NCBI GenBank assembly: GCA_021791875.1
Contig: JAJYVU010000003.1
Coordinates: 61,034-125,033, forward strand
Source: Acidobacteriota bacterium
GTDB taxonomy: Bacteria > Acidobacteriota > Terriglobia > Terriglobales > Acidobacteriaceae
Direction: 5' to 3'
DNA length: 64,000 nucleotides
Position numbers and translations under genes: made by a program. The notes beneath the pieces are model-generated. The model made no database searches and was not told the DNA's origin. It saw nothing but the letters and a program-made list of their open reading frames with translations. Every line of letters starts with the position of its first letter. Position 1 is the stretch's first letter. Below, piece after piece: positions 1 through 7,959 of the stretch.

Positions 1-2
1 AG

Positions 3-998
3 TGCTCTCTGTACCCGGTTGGGGCCGACCCCTACAAAAACATCCTCGGCACCCCGAATGCCACCGATCAGGGCTCCATCTGCGGAGCGCACGAAAGCCG
101 CTCCGCCGTAGAACCCTCCATCGATTTCACCGCCTATCCGCGTCCTTGGCTCACCCTCTACGGCGGCTATGACACCACCTACCGCTCCCCTGCATTCGGC
201 GGCGGCGGCGGCCTCTTCCAGAAGGTCAATCCGCAGTACTACATCCTCGCCGAAGGCAAATATGCCCAGGTTGGCGCCAAGGTTCATTTCGTGAACGCAC
301 CCGCCCTCAGAAACTTCATCCTCGGCGTCAACTTCTACCACAACACCTACAGCAACCAGGAAATCGACGTCGAAACAGCCACCGGCGTGGAACTCACCAG
401 CGGCGGCAGCTCCACCTACCACGGCGTCGATGCCTTCTTCGACGACGATCCCACCTCGAACCTGCACATCTTCCTCAACTTCGCGGGTGAGGCCTCGAAC
501 TTCACCACCTACGTCACAGGCGGCACCCTCGCCGAATGCGGTACCTCCTCCAACTCCGCTGGCCTCGCACTCGGCTGCCAATACTACAACAACCTGCCCG
601 TCTCCTACGTTCCCAACTTCACCTTCAATAGCGGAATCTACTACGCCATCCAGCACAACAACCGCGAACTCCTCGAGCCGCGGCTCTGGCTGGAAAGCAT
701 TGGCTCTCAGCATCTCTGGTCCAACAACACGGGCGCGCCCGTCACGCAGACCATGCCCTCCTACACCACGGTCAACCTCGGCTTTACTGCCCCCGTGACC
801 TTCCAGAAGCAGTCCTTCAACCTCCAGCTCGACATGATGAATCTCGGTGACGTGAAGTACAACGAATACGAGTACATCTCCAGCGGCGGCTACTTCCAGC
901 CGCTCTTCCCCGACCAGAACAACGTTCCCTCCGGATACACCAACGCCTATCCGGGAGCCCCGCGCACCATCTATGGCACCATCAGCTATCAGTTCTAA
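3..998 (+). CDS. TonB-dependent receptor, C-terminal part (partial at window start)
   Basis: The frame is open from base 3 to a stop at 996-998, so this is the 3' end of a gene that starts outside the window. The residues are rich in alternating aromatic/polar beta-strand patterns (for example LTLYGGYDTTYRSPAFGGGG) and the chain ends in a terminal Phe (YGTISYQF), the usual outer-membrane-barrel C-terminus recognised by the BAM complex. Together with its length this fits the barrel of a TonB-dependent receptor that imports a large substrate across the outer membrane. The plug and any N-terminal domain are missing, so the substrate cannot be inferred. A GTG at 291 is internal, not the start. 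A terminator follows about 120 bp downstream. Confidence 0.8.
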   Translation, partial: CSLYPVGADPYKNILGTPNATDQGSICGAHESRSAVEPSIDFTAYPRPWLTLYGGYDTTYRSPAFGGGGGLFQKVNPQYYILAEGKYAQVGAKVHFVNAPALRNFILGVNFYHNTYSNQEIDVETATGVELTSGGSSTYHGVDAFFDDDPTSNLHIFLNFAGEASNFTTYVTGGTLAECGTSSNSAGLALGCQYYNNLPVSYVPNFTFNSGIYYAIQHNNRELLEPRLWLESIGSQHLWSNNTGAPVTQTMPSYTTVNLGFTAPVTFQKQSFNLQLDMMNLGDVKYNEYEYISSGGYFQPLFPDQNNVPSGYTNAYPGAPRTIYGTISYQF

Positions 999-1119
999 CT
1001 GGCCTCCCCATGGGAAGGGCTCGATAATTTCCAACCTCCACGGCGCCGGTTCACCCCGGCGCCCTCTTTCTTGCCGGGAATTAACCCTAGACTTGTTATC
1101 CTGAAAGTAGGGACAACAG

Positions 1120-1147
1120 AAAAAGGCGTGCTTCGGCACGCCTTTTT
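1120..1147. terminator. Bidirectional rho-independent terminator
   Basis: A perfect 12-bp stem (AAAAAGGCGTGC) with a TTCG tetraloop is flanked by A and T runs on both sides, so it can work in both directions. It sits between the plus-strand receptor and the minus-strand glutaredoxin. Confidence 0.9.
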
Positions 1148-1184
1148 CCGTCACTCCAAGACTAGAAGGTTTATCGACTCAAAA

Positions 1185-1284
1185 GAATCAACAATATCCC
1201 CACAAAAACACCCGGGGGTTACCAGTGAATAACGAGTACTCAACCCAATAAAGTCAACCACTTACCCGCAAAAAGGAGGGGGGT
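1185..1284 (+). repeat. Dispersed intergenic repeat, paired copy
   Basis: Two cores of the type TACCCGCAAAAACA-n-GGGGGT lie at about 1195-1220 and 1263-1284, each preceded by an AATCAACA/AGTCAACCA box. The cores are about 66 bp apart and the spacer contains AATAACGAGTACTCAA. The same arrangement, inverted, is at 17376-17464, and single copies lie at 5881 and 6060. Confidence 0.7.
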
Positions 1285-1456
1285 CGTCAAAGCTTTTAAA
1301 TGGTACGGACCGGGGACATAGCTGACATTTTGAACCGGGGAGATACCCGACAATGGTCAAGGTCCAAACCACCGCATCAGGCTTCTTCTAGAACCGGCCG
1401 GGAAAATCCCGCGCCCTAGGCAGGTCAAACAAAGCTGGAGGCTCAGAGCGAAACCC

Positions 1457-1690
1457 CTACTCCCCGGCCAGCAAAGCCGTCAGCCGGTCGGGATCGAACC
1501 CGATCATCACTTCCTCGCCCACCACCAGCGTCGGTGTCGAGCGGCTGTTCAGTTCCAGCAGCTCATCCAGCGCCGCCGGATCGGCCTGCACATCTTTATA
1601 CTCAAACGGCACGTTGCGGGATTGCAAAAATGCCTTCGCCGCAAAACACGGCGGGCATCCGGGCTGGCTGTAAAGGATCACACGTTTCAT
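1457..1690 (-). CDS. Small glutaredoxin / thioredoxin-fold protein
   Basis: A 77-residue protein starting MKRVILYSQPGCPPC, with the CPPC redox centre after strand 1 and the cis-Pro segment STPTLVVG, followed by GFDPDRL. This is the complete minimal glutaredoxin/NrdH-like fold and predicts a cytoplasmic thiol-disulphide oxidoreductase. The ATG at 1690 is preferred over the in-frame TTG at 1711 because AAAGAGAG lies just upstream and the protein then begins at beta-strand 1 as in the family. It is last in a minus-strand run after the PBP gene, with an 87-bp gap, and is bounded downstream by the 1120-1147 terminator. Confidence 0.85.
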   Translation of the reverse strand: MKRVILYSQPGCPPCFAAKAFLQSRNVPFEYKDVQADPAALDELLELNSRSTPTLVVGEEVMIGFDPDRLTALLAGE

Positions 1691-1777
1691 CGCTCTCTTT
1701 GGATTCGCCAACCTGCCGCGGGATTCATCCTCTCGCTCCGCGACGATGAGAATCTGGCGCGGCGCCTCGCAAGCCGA

Positions 1778-4021
1778 TCACTGCACTCGCACCGGTTTGG
1801 CAGCAGCCGCCACTGCAAGGCCGCGCGCAGCCGATGCCCCGCCCGGAAACAACTCATTCGGATGTCCCGCAATCGCCGCCTTCATGAAATCCGTCCAGAT
1901 CGGCAACGCCGCCCGCGCACCCGTCTCGCCCTCGCCCAGTGACTTCCGGCTGTCATAGCCCATCCACACGCCGCACGTCGTCGACGGTGAAAACCCCACG
2001 AACCACGCATCGGTAAAGTTGTTCGTCGTCCCCGTCTTTCCACCTAGCGGATGATGCAAGCCCTCCACTGCCGCGCCCGTCCCATGCTCGATCACGTCCT
2101 CGAACATCGTCATCATGATTCGAGCCGTCTTCGGGCGGATCACCTCGCTCACTTCAGGATCTGGTTGCCACAACGGAACCCCATCCGCCGTCGTCACGCT
2201 TCGGATCAGGTGCGGCCCAATCCGAATCCCGTCATCCGGAAACACGGAGTAAGCCGAAACCTGTTCCTCCAGGCTGATGCCAACCGCCCCCAGCGCAACC
2301 GGCAGAAACGCCGGAATCGGGCTTGTCACTCCAAACCGGTGAGCCAGCGCAATCACCTTCTCGATCCCCACCCGGTCAGCCAGCTTCAACGCGGGAATAT
2401 TCCTTGAGTCCGCGAACGCATGCATCACCGTAATGCTCCCCTCGAATCGGTGGTCGTAGTTGCGCGGCACGTACGACCCGAACGACACCGGCGTGTCCAT
2501 CACATGGTCCTCTGGCAGAATCCCATCCTGAACCGCCGCCGTGTAGACATATGCCTTGAATGACGAGCCCGTCTGCCGCCGCGCCTGCGTCGCCCGGTTG
2601 AACTCGGACAGGTTGTAGTCCCGCCCGCCAACCATCGCCAGCACCCCGCCCGTCGCGTTATCGATCGCCAGCAGCGCCGCCTGCACTCCCGTGTCTTCCG
2701 CCAGTCGGCCAGTCAGCTCTCTACCGTCATCCCCCGTCAGATGAACATAGATAATGTCGCCCACCCGCAGAAACCCTCTCGCATCGCGAAATCCCGTCCA
2801 CGCCCAATCCGGCGGCCGCAGCACCAGACTCCGACTGCCAATCCGCGCCGTCACCTGCGACGGTTCAACAGCCATCACCACCGCATGTATCCAAGCACCC
2901 GGCGCCGCGGGCCTCGACCAGTCCGGGTGGCGAAACGCCTGGATACTCATTCCCGCGTCCAGCACATTCAGCAGATGCCCACGCCACCCGTGCCGCTGCT
3001 CGTAGGCCTCCAGCCCCTGCATCACCGCCTGGTTCGCCGCCCTCTGCAGCCGCAGGTCGAGTGTTGTGTAGACCTTCAGCCCGGCTTCACGCACCCGGCG
3101 AGTCCCCAGCCGGCGGTCCAATTCCTCGCGCACCTCCTCCAGAAACCACGGCGCTACGGAATTCCGTGGCGGCTGCAGACGCAGCCCCAATGGCGCGCTT
3201 CGGGCTTTTTTCGCCTGGACCGCGCTGATCTTGCCATCCTCAAACATGGCGTCGATCACCAGGTTCCGCCGCCGAAGCGAGCGCTCCGGATGGAGAATGG
3301 GCGAGTACTCCACTGGTCCCTTGGGCAACGCCGCCAGCGTCGCCGCCTCCGGCAGCGTCAACTGGCCCGCGTGCTTTGAGAAGTAAAACTCCGCCCCCGC
3401 TTCGAATCCGTAAACGCCGCTCCCCAGGTAAATCTGGTTGGCGTAGAGGGTGAAAATCTGCCGCTTCGTAAAGTGATGCTCTATTTGCAGCGAGAGCAGC
3501 ACCTCCTGCAGCTTGCGCGAGAACGTCCGTCGATCCGTCAGAAAGAGATTGCGCGCCAGTTGCATGGTCAGCGTGGACGCTCCCTGCGAACGGCTATCCG
3601 ACATCAGATCGTGATACGCCGCCCCCGCCACGCGAACCAGGTTCACGCCCCAATGGCGCTCAAAATTCTTGTCTTCAATGCAGATAATCGCTTCTCGAAG
3701 AATCGGAGCAAAGTCGTTGTACCCAACGACTCTTCGGCGCTCCAGTGCGATCGATCCAATGGGAAGGCCATGCCGGTCATAAATCTCGGTCGTCCCCATC
3801 GGGTGGTACTGTTCCAGCTCCGAGATTTGCGGCAGGTCTACTGTTTCTACAAGTAATAAGCCGAAGAGTGAGCCGCTGGCGGCCGCGAGAATCAGCAGAA
3901 TCGCCAGGGCAAATGATCCCGCTACTTTACGCCGCCGCTTCGAACGCCTCAAAGGCAAGCGTGCCCTTGACTCTGTCTCTTGCCCGCGAACCGCCTCCCG
4001 GCGGCTGCGGCGCTTCACCAA
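1778..4021 (-). CDS. Class A penicillin-binding protein (bifunctional transglycosylase/transpeptidase)
   Basis: A 747-residue inner-membrane enzyme that polymerises and cross-links peptidoglycan. A basic N-terminus and one membrane anchor (about 34-58) precede a GT51 domain with IEDKNFERHWGVN (Glu116 is the likely catalytic acid) and QGASTLTMQLARNLFL. The penicillin-binding domain has SSFK (about 485), SRN and KTGT (about 660), so the full acyl-serine transferase set is present. It starts with TTG at 4021 or GTG at 4018; AGGAAG upstream fits either. Its start is only 15 bp after the stop of the S41-like gene, implying co-transcription. The subtype (1A- or 1B-like) is not resolved. Confidence 0.93.
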   Translation of the reverse strand: MVKRRSRREAVRGQETESRARLPLRRSKRRRKVAGSFALAILLILAAASGSLFGLLLVETVDLPQISELEQYHPMGTTEIYDRHGLPIGSIALERRRVVGYNDFAPILREAIICIEDKNFERHWGVNLVRVAGAAYHDLMSDSRSQGASTLTMQLARNLFLTDRRTFSRKLQEVLLSLQIEHHFTKRQIFTLYANQIYLGSGVYGFEAGAEFYFSKHAGQLTLPEAATLAALPKGPVEYSPILHPERSLRRRNLVIDAMFEDGKISAVQAKKARSAPLGLRLQPPRNSVAPWFLEEVREELDRRLGTRRVREAGLKVYTTLDLRLQRAANQAVMQGLEAYEQRHGWRGHLLNVLDAGMSIQAFRHPDWSRPAAPGAWIHAVVMAVEPSQVTARIGSRSLVLRPPDWAWTGFRDARGFLRVGDIIYVHLTGDDGRELTGRLAEDTGVQAALLAIDNATGGVLAMVGGRDYNLSEFNRATQARRQTGSSFKAYVYTAAVQDGILPEDHVMDTPVSFGSYVPRNYDHRFEGSITVMHAFADSRNIPALKLADRVGIEKVIALAHRFGVTSPIPAFLPVALGAVGISLEEQVSAYSVFPDDGIRIGPHLIRSVTTADGVPLWQPDPEVSEVIRPKTARIMMTMFEDVIEHGTGAAVEGLHHPLGGKTGTTNNFTDAWFVGFSPSTTCGVWMGYDSRKSLGEGETGARAALPIWTDFMKAAIAGHPNELFPGGASAARGLAVAAAAKPVRVQ

Positions 4022-4036
4022 AGCTTCCTGGTCGGC

Positions 4037-5245
4037 TTATGCGGATTTGGCTTTAAGCAGACTGAGTGCCTTGTTGAGCTGATCGTCCGTCTGGAGCCCC
4101 TTCTGGTCGTTGTTCGGCAGCTCACCCTCTTCCGCCAGGTAGTGGTTGATGCTTTCGTTGACCAGGTAATTCGGGGTGATTGAGGAGTCTTCAATCTTCG
4201 TGCCTGACGGAGTCTCGTATTTGCCTACTGTCAAAATCATCGCCGCTCCATCCGGCAACTGGAACGTTTTCGTGACGGCGCCTTCACCAAAAGTAACGTC
4301 TCCCACAACATCGCCGCGCTTGCGATCCAGAACAGCACCCGCAACAATTTCCGCTGCGCCCGAGGTCCCGTGATTCACCAGCACCACCAGCGGAGCTGAC
4401 GTCACAAAATCCGCGGCCTTGGCGGTAAATACCTTCGTCGGAATCGTCTGCCCGTGCAGCGACGCCAGCGTTCCTGACGACAGGAAAGCATTGGCCAGCC
4501 TGACTCCTTCATCTTCCTGGCCCTGCGCCACATCGCGAAGATCCAACAGAACCTTGGTGTTTCCGTTCTGCTTCATCGCCTTGAGCCGCGCGATCATCTC
4601 GTTCACCCGATTCGCCGTCAGCGCGTAAGGCTTGATATACAGAATGCTCGATTTGTCGTACTCCTCCACCGTCATGGGAGGCGGGATTTCGATCACGCGG
4701 GTCAGCGTGATCTTGTACGGGGCGATCCGCTGCGGACGAATCAACTGGAAGTGAACTTCGGTGCCGGGCTTGCCCTGCAGCAGAAGACGAACCATCGCGA
4801 CCGACATCTCATAGGTCGATTTCCCATCAATGGAGAGGATGACATCTCCATCCCGGATATCGTCCTTGGCGGCAGGGCTGCCGGGAACCACCGACACCAC
4901 CGTTGAATAGCCGCCGCGCTCGGAAACAATCAACCCGACCTGCGCATCGCCCTCATTCTCGCGGGCCAGATACTCTTTGTATTCGGTCGGCGTCAGGTAC
5001 GCGGAGTCTGAATCAAGCGAATCCAGAAGCCCGTGAAGCGCTCCCGTCGTCACCTCGTGCAGGTTCGGCACAGTAACGTAATCTGCCTGAATCTTTTGGA
5101 GCACTTCCTCGTATACACCCATCTGCTTGTAGGCGTTATCGGCAGGAGCGCCGCTTACGCCCGCGGGGCCGAATCCACCGAGGAAAATGACCAGAACAAT
5201 ACCGGCCGCCAGGCCGAGGACAACATGCTTGAAGGTTCGCGACAT
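4037..5245 (-). CDS. S41 (carboxyl-terminal processing) peptidase-like protein, probably catalytically dead
   Basis: A 402-residue protein with an N-terminal signal anchor (about 6-28), a PDZ domain (about 100-180, with GSPAAKDDIRDGDVILSIDG) and a C-terminal S41 core. In active CtpA/Prc enzymes the dyad Ser and Lys are 25 residues apart, in xSASASEI and TFGKG. Aligned on the shared AEIVAGA and TFG segments, the Ser position is Gly296 (a Ser sits one residue earlier, in GTSGAAEI) and the Lys position is Glu321 (TFGEG). The usual DLRxNPGG oxyanion segment reads DLRDVAQGQ. The fold is clear but the chemistry appears lost, so a scaffold or regulatory role for the adjacent PBP is possible (inference). 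The ATG at 5245 was chosen over a GTG at 5260. Confidence 0.85.
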   Translation of the reverse strand: MSRTFKHVVLGLAAGIVLVIFLGGFGPAGVSGAPADNAYKQMGVYEEVLQKIQADYVTVPNLHEVTTGALHGLLDSLDSDSAYLTPTEYKEYLARENEGDAQVGLIVSERGGYSTVVSVVPGSPAAKDDIRDGDVILSIDGKSTYEMSVAMVRLLLQGKPGTEVHFQLIRPQRIAPYKITLTRVIEIPPPMTVEEYDKSSILYIKPYALTANRVNEMIARLKAMKQNGNTKVLLDLRDVAQGQEDEGVRLANAFLSSGTLASLHGQTIPTKVFTAKAADFVTSAPLVVLVNHGTSGAAEIVAGAVLDRKRGDVVGDVTFGEGAVTKTFQLPDGAAMILTVGKYETPSGTKIEDSSITPNYLVNESINHYLAEEGELPNNDQKGLQTDDQLNKALSLLKAKSA

Positions 5246-5674
5246 AATTCGTGAGAGCACGGCAATCGCAGCGCTACTTGAATCATACTCTCTGCGCGCA
5301 GCAACCGGCCAAAACAGACGGCCCCTTCGCGGTTCAGGCTCCGATCCCGGAACTCTACGAGCCGACCGCTCTGTTGGCCTGAATCCCGCAGCGCACTTGG
5401 TGCCAATATTTCATCCACCCGTCGAAGACCACCCCCACTCCTCCGCAACTGGCAGGATTGCTGGCGGCGCCACAGCAAAGATCGGAAAGCAGGCAAAGTA
5501 GAGCACGCCAAGTTGCCGGGAATTCGCCACTGAATTGCTACACTGAAATTAAGGACAATTGAAAAACTCCGCACGCCGCCGGATGATTTTCCCGGAACAC
5601 TTCCCCCACGAAAACACTCTGCAACCTCGCTTCAGTGTTTTCGACTCAAGCCTTTACAACGTGCATACTGCCCG

Positions 5675-5701
5675 GCGGCATTTTCCTCAGGAAAAAGCCG
5701 C
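5675..5701. other. Intergenic hairpin
   Basis: GCGGCATTTTCC and GGAAAAAGCCGC form a 12-bp stem with one A-A mismatch and a 3-base loop. There is no T-tract at the required place, so terminator function is doubtful. Confidence 0.5.
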
Positions 5702-5880
5702 GCTCGACTCCGTTCGTTTGTCGACCTATGAATCGAAAACGCGATAAGAGACACGTTGAAGCAAAAAGCGATGCGCAAGAGCATGGAAATCAGTAAATGA
5801 GCTGCATGGATGTCCCGCCCGACATTCTGCCTTGCAGTGAATTCTCGAAAATACGAATCGATCTTTTGAAATCATCGCAT

Positions 5881-5900
5881 TACCCACAAAAACAGGGGGT
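5881..5900 (+). repeat. Dispersed intergenic repeat, single core
   Basis: TACCCACAAAAACAGGGGGT matches the cores at 1195-1284 and is likewise preceded by an AAATCA box (GAAATCATCGCAT). Confidence 0.6.
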
Positions 5901-6059
5901 ATCGACACTGCCAAATAACTGCGCGGTTTTCCTGATGGCGCAAAGGAGCATCCGCCATAGAGCATGAAATCTCACTAGGGAACCGTCACGCCTGGCCAAT
6001 CTCAATCACCCTATCGGACCACGGGAACGACTCTATTCGATCCAGTAAAATCAATGACT

Positions 6060-6082
6060 TACCCGCAAAAACGATACGGGTT
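6060..6082 (+). repeat. Dispersed intergenic repeat, single core
   Basis: The core TACCCGCAAAAACG-n-CGGGTT is preceded by AAAATCAATGACT, the same 5' box as in the other copies. Confidence 0.65.
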
Positions 6083-6199
6083 GCCATGGCTTTTTATTCG
6101 CGGATTCGGTACAGCCCGCTTCAACTGACCACGCGGGCAGGATGCACCCACGGCTTCCAAACCGAAGATAGGCTTCAATCAGAATTTGTCGATTTCTTT

Positions 6200-6276
6200 T
6201 GGTGGCGGCGGGAGGAATCGAACCTCCGACCTACGGGTTATGAGTCCGTCGCTCTAACCATCTGAGCTACGCCGCC
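6200..6276 (-). tRNA. tRNA-Met (anticodon CAT), elongator type
   Basis: The minus strand reads GGCGGCG...CGCCGCC with a fully paired 7-bp acceptor stem, discriminator A and an encoded CCA (77 nt in all). The D-arm is AGCTCAGATGGTTAGAGC, the anticodon loop is CTCATAA with CAT, and the T-loop is GGTTCGATTCC. The acceptor is fully paired at position 1-72, unlike initiator tRNA, so this is elongator Met; a lysidine-modified tRNA-Ile with the same anticodon cannot be excluded. It stands alone. Confidence 0.95.
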
Positions 6277-6393
6277 GGCTTCAGCAGGACGCTGGAGTCG
6301 CTCTCTCATCATACGAACGGCATGGAATTGGGTCAATGCCGTCAGCACCTGGATGACGCCTCTGACACCACGTGACCTGTCGCTCTGTCCGCT

Positions 6394-7947
6394 TCAGTGC
6401 TCCATCGCGAATTCAGCCTTTGGCACTCTCTTGCCGACCTGTGCCGGGGTCGGCAATTGCGAGCGATCCCAGCCGCCACCAAGCGCTTCGATCAGTTGCA
6501 CCGCGGAGGTCATTTCATTCACTTGAATTGCCGCAAGCGTCTCCTGCTCTGAAAGCACCGTGGTCTGGGCCGTAATCACATTGATATAAGGATCGATTCC
6601 ACTCTGGTAACGGACCTGCTCCAGTTGCAGATAGTGTTCCGCGTCCTGCAGCGCGGCTCTCTGTTGCGCAATCTGCTGCGAGTAGAGACGCGTCGCCGCC
6701 AGATTATCCTCCACTTGCTGGAACGCAGTCAGCACCGTCTGGCGGTAACTGGCCACATCGCCGTTGTAGATCGCCGTGTACTGATGCAGCTGGGCCCTGT
6801 AGAGCCAGCCGTTGAAGATGGTTTGCGAAATGGTCGGGCCAATCGACCAGAATCGGCTCGGCCACTCAAACCAGCGCTGGAACGTGGAGGCTTGAAAACC
6901 CCCGGCGGCGTTCAGCATGACACTCGGGAAAAATGCCCCGTACCCGATTCCAATGGTTGAGTTCGCCTCCGCAAGAGTCCGCTCGGCCGCGGCAATATCC
7001 GGCCGGCGCTCGAGTAGCTCAGACGGCACTCCCACCGGAATGGGTGGAGGCGTAAAGAAGCCGGGATTGGGGGGCAGCGAAAAATCCGTGGGAGACTTGC
7101 CGATCAGCACCGCGATCGCATGCACATACTGCGCACGCGCAATGCGAAGGTTGGTGAGCTGAGCCTGTGCGCTCTCCAGCGTGGATCGAGCCTCGATCAC
7201 GGAAATGTAATCGCCGACACCAGCTTTATAGGAGCCCTCGTTCACCTGGTAGGCGTTTTGGTCGGCGGCAACCGTCTTTTTCAGGATGTCGATCAAGGCA
7301 TCCTGACCGCGTAACTCAAAATAGAACCCGGCAAGGCTTGCCTGTTCGGTCAACTTTTCATTCGCCAGATCGGCGGCACTCACTTGAGCACCATATTCGG
7401 CCGAACGAACTTCCTGGCGAATCTTCCCCCACAGGTCAGGAGCCCAGGAAATGTCAAAGGGAAAAGTTATCGAAGTGCTCTTTTGACCGGAGCTAGTCTG
7501 TGTGGAAGCGCCCGTCCCAGTATTAAAGGTGTTGGCTAGATTACCCGAAGCCTTGGAGCGCTGCCATGAAGGACTGGTGGTGAAGGTTGGCCAGAAGTTT
7601 GCGCGCGCTTCCGCAATCAGCGCCCGAGCCTGGAGGAAATTCTCAAAGTAGAGACGAATATTCTGATTGTTGATGTTCAGCTGTGCTTCGAGAGAATTGA
7701 GCTGCGGATCATGGAATATCTCCCACCAGTTGCCATGCAACATCGCGTGCCCCGGGCTGGCCACCTTCCATCCAGGCTCATTCTGAAAGTTCACCGTGGA
7801 TTCCTTGTAGTTCTTCGCAACCGGCGTGGGAACTGATGGAGGACGGTACTTGGGACCGACCATGCACCCGGACATCAGACCAAGCAGCGCGACAACGGCG
7901 AAGGCCAGAATGCGTCGGTCAGGTGAGAAATTTCGTGCAATGCTCAT
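6394..7947 (-). CDS. Outer-membrane efflux lipoprotein, OprM/NodT family
   Basis: A 517-residue TolC-like channel that carries substrates of the adjacent RND pump across the outer membrane. The N-terminus has a lipoprotein signal with lipobox LMSGC (Cys about 28), followed by GPKYRPPSVPTP typical of the family. Two OEP repeats follow, with the family segments GVPSELLERRPDIAAAERTL and the C-terminal YQSGIDPYINVITAQTTVLS. It is the last gene of the four-gene operon and starts 12 bp after the upstream pump gene stops. Confidence 0.93.
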   Translation of the reverse strand: MSIARNFSPDRRILAFAVVALLGLMSGCMVGPKYRPPSVPTPVAKNYKESTVNFQNEPGWKVASPGHAMLHGNWWEIFHDPQLNSLEAQLNINNQNIRLYFENFLQARALIAEARANFWPTFTTSPSWQRSKASGNLANTFNTGTGASTQTSSGQKSTSITFPFDISWAPDLWGKIRQEVRSAEYGAQVSAADLANEKLTEQASLAGFYFELRGQDALIDILKKTVAADQNAYQVNEGSYKAGVGDYISVIEARSTLESAQAQLTNLRIARAQYVHAIAVLIGKSPTDFSLPPNPGFFTPPPIPVGVPSELLERRPDIAAAERTLAEANSTIGIGYGAFFPSVMLNAAGGFQASTFQRWFEWPSRFWSIGPTISQTIFNGWLYRAQLHQYTAIYNGDVASYRQTVLTAFQQVEDNLAATRLYSQQIAQQRAALQDAEHYLQLEQVRYQSGIDPYINVITAQTTVLSEQETLAAIQVNEMTSAVQLIEALGGGWDRSQLPTPAQVGKRVPKAEFAMEH

Positions 7948-7959
7948 GGTGTTTCTCCG

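Larger units (their letters stand above)
999..1456. other. Intergenic region with terminator, repeat pair and possible IS relic
   Basis: There is no convincing gene in this gap between convergent genes. It holds a strong terminator at 1120-1147, a pair of dispersed-repeat cores (1185-1284) and, at 1309-1345, two near-identical 12-base words (ACCGGGGACATA and ACCGGGGAGATA) 24 bases apart around TGACATTTT, which may be a worn insertion-sequence end. Confidence 0.6.
5246..6199. other. 950-bp intergenic region with repeats and a hairpin
   Basis: I see no supported gene between the S41-like gene and the tRNA. The short open frames (for example 5559-5747, plus strand) lack a good ribosome site or recognisable sequence. 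It carries two single copies of the dispersed repeat (5881 and 6060) and a 12-bp hairpin at 5675-5701. Confidence 0.55.

Noticed and set aside
1185..1284. Paired repeat as a CRISPR fragment
   Set aside because: There are only two cores per site, the cores are not identical, the spacers are themselves conserved between sites, and no cas gene is present.
5559..5747. 62-codon plus-strand frame in the 5.2-6.2 kb spacer
   Set aside because: No ribosome site and no recognisable sequence; it spans an intergenic hairpin.
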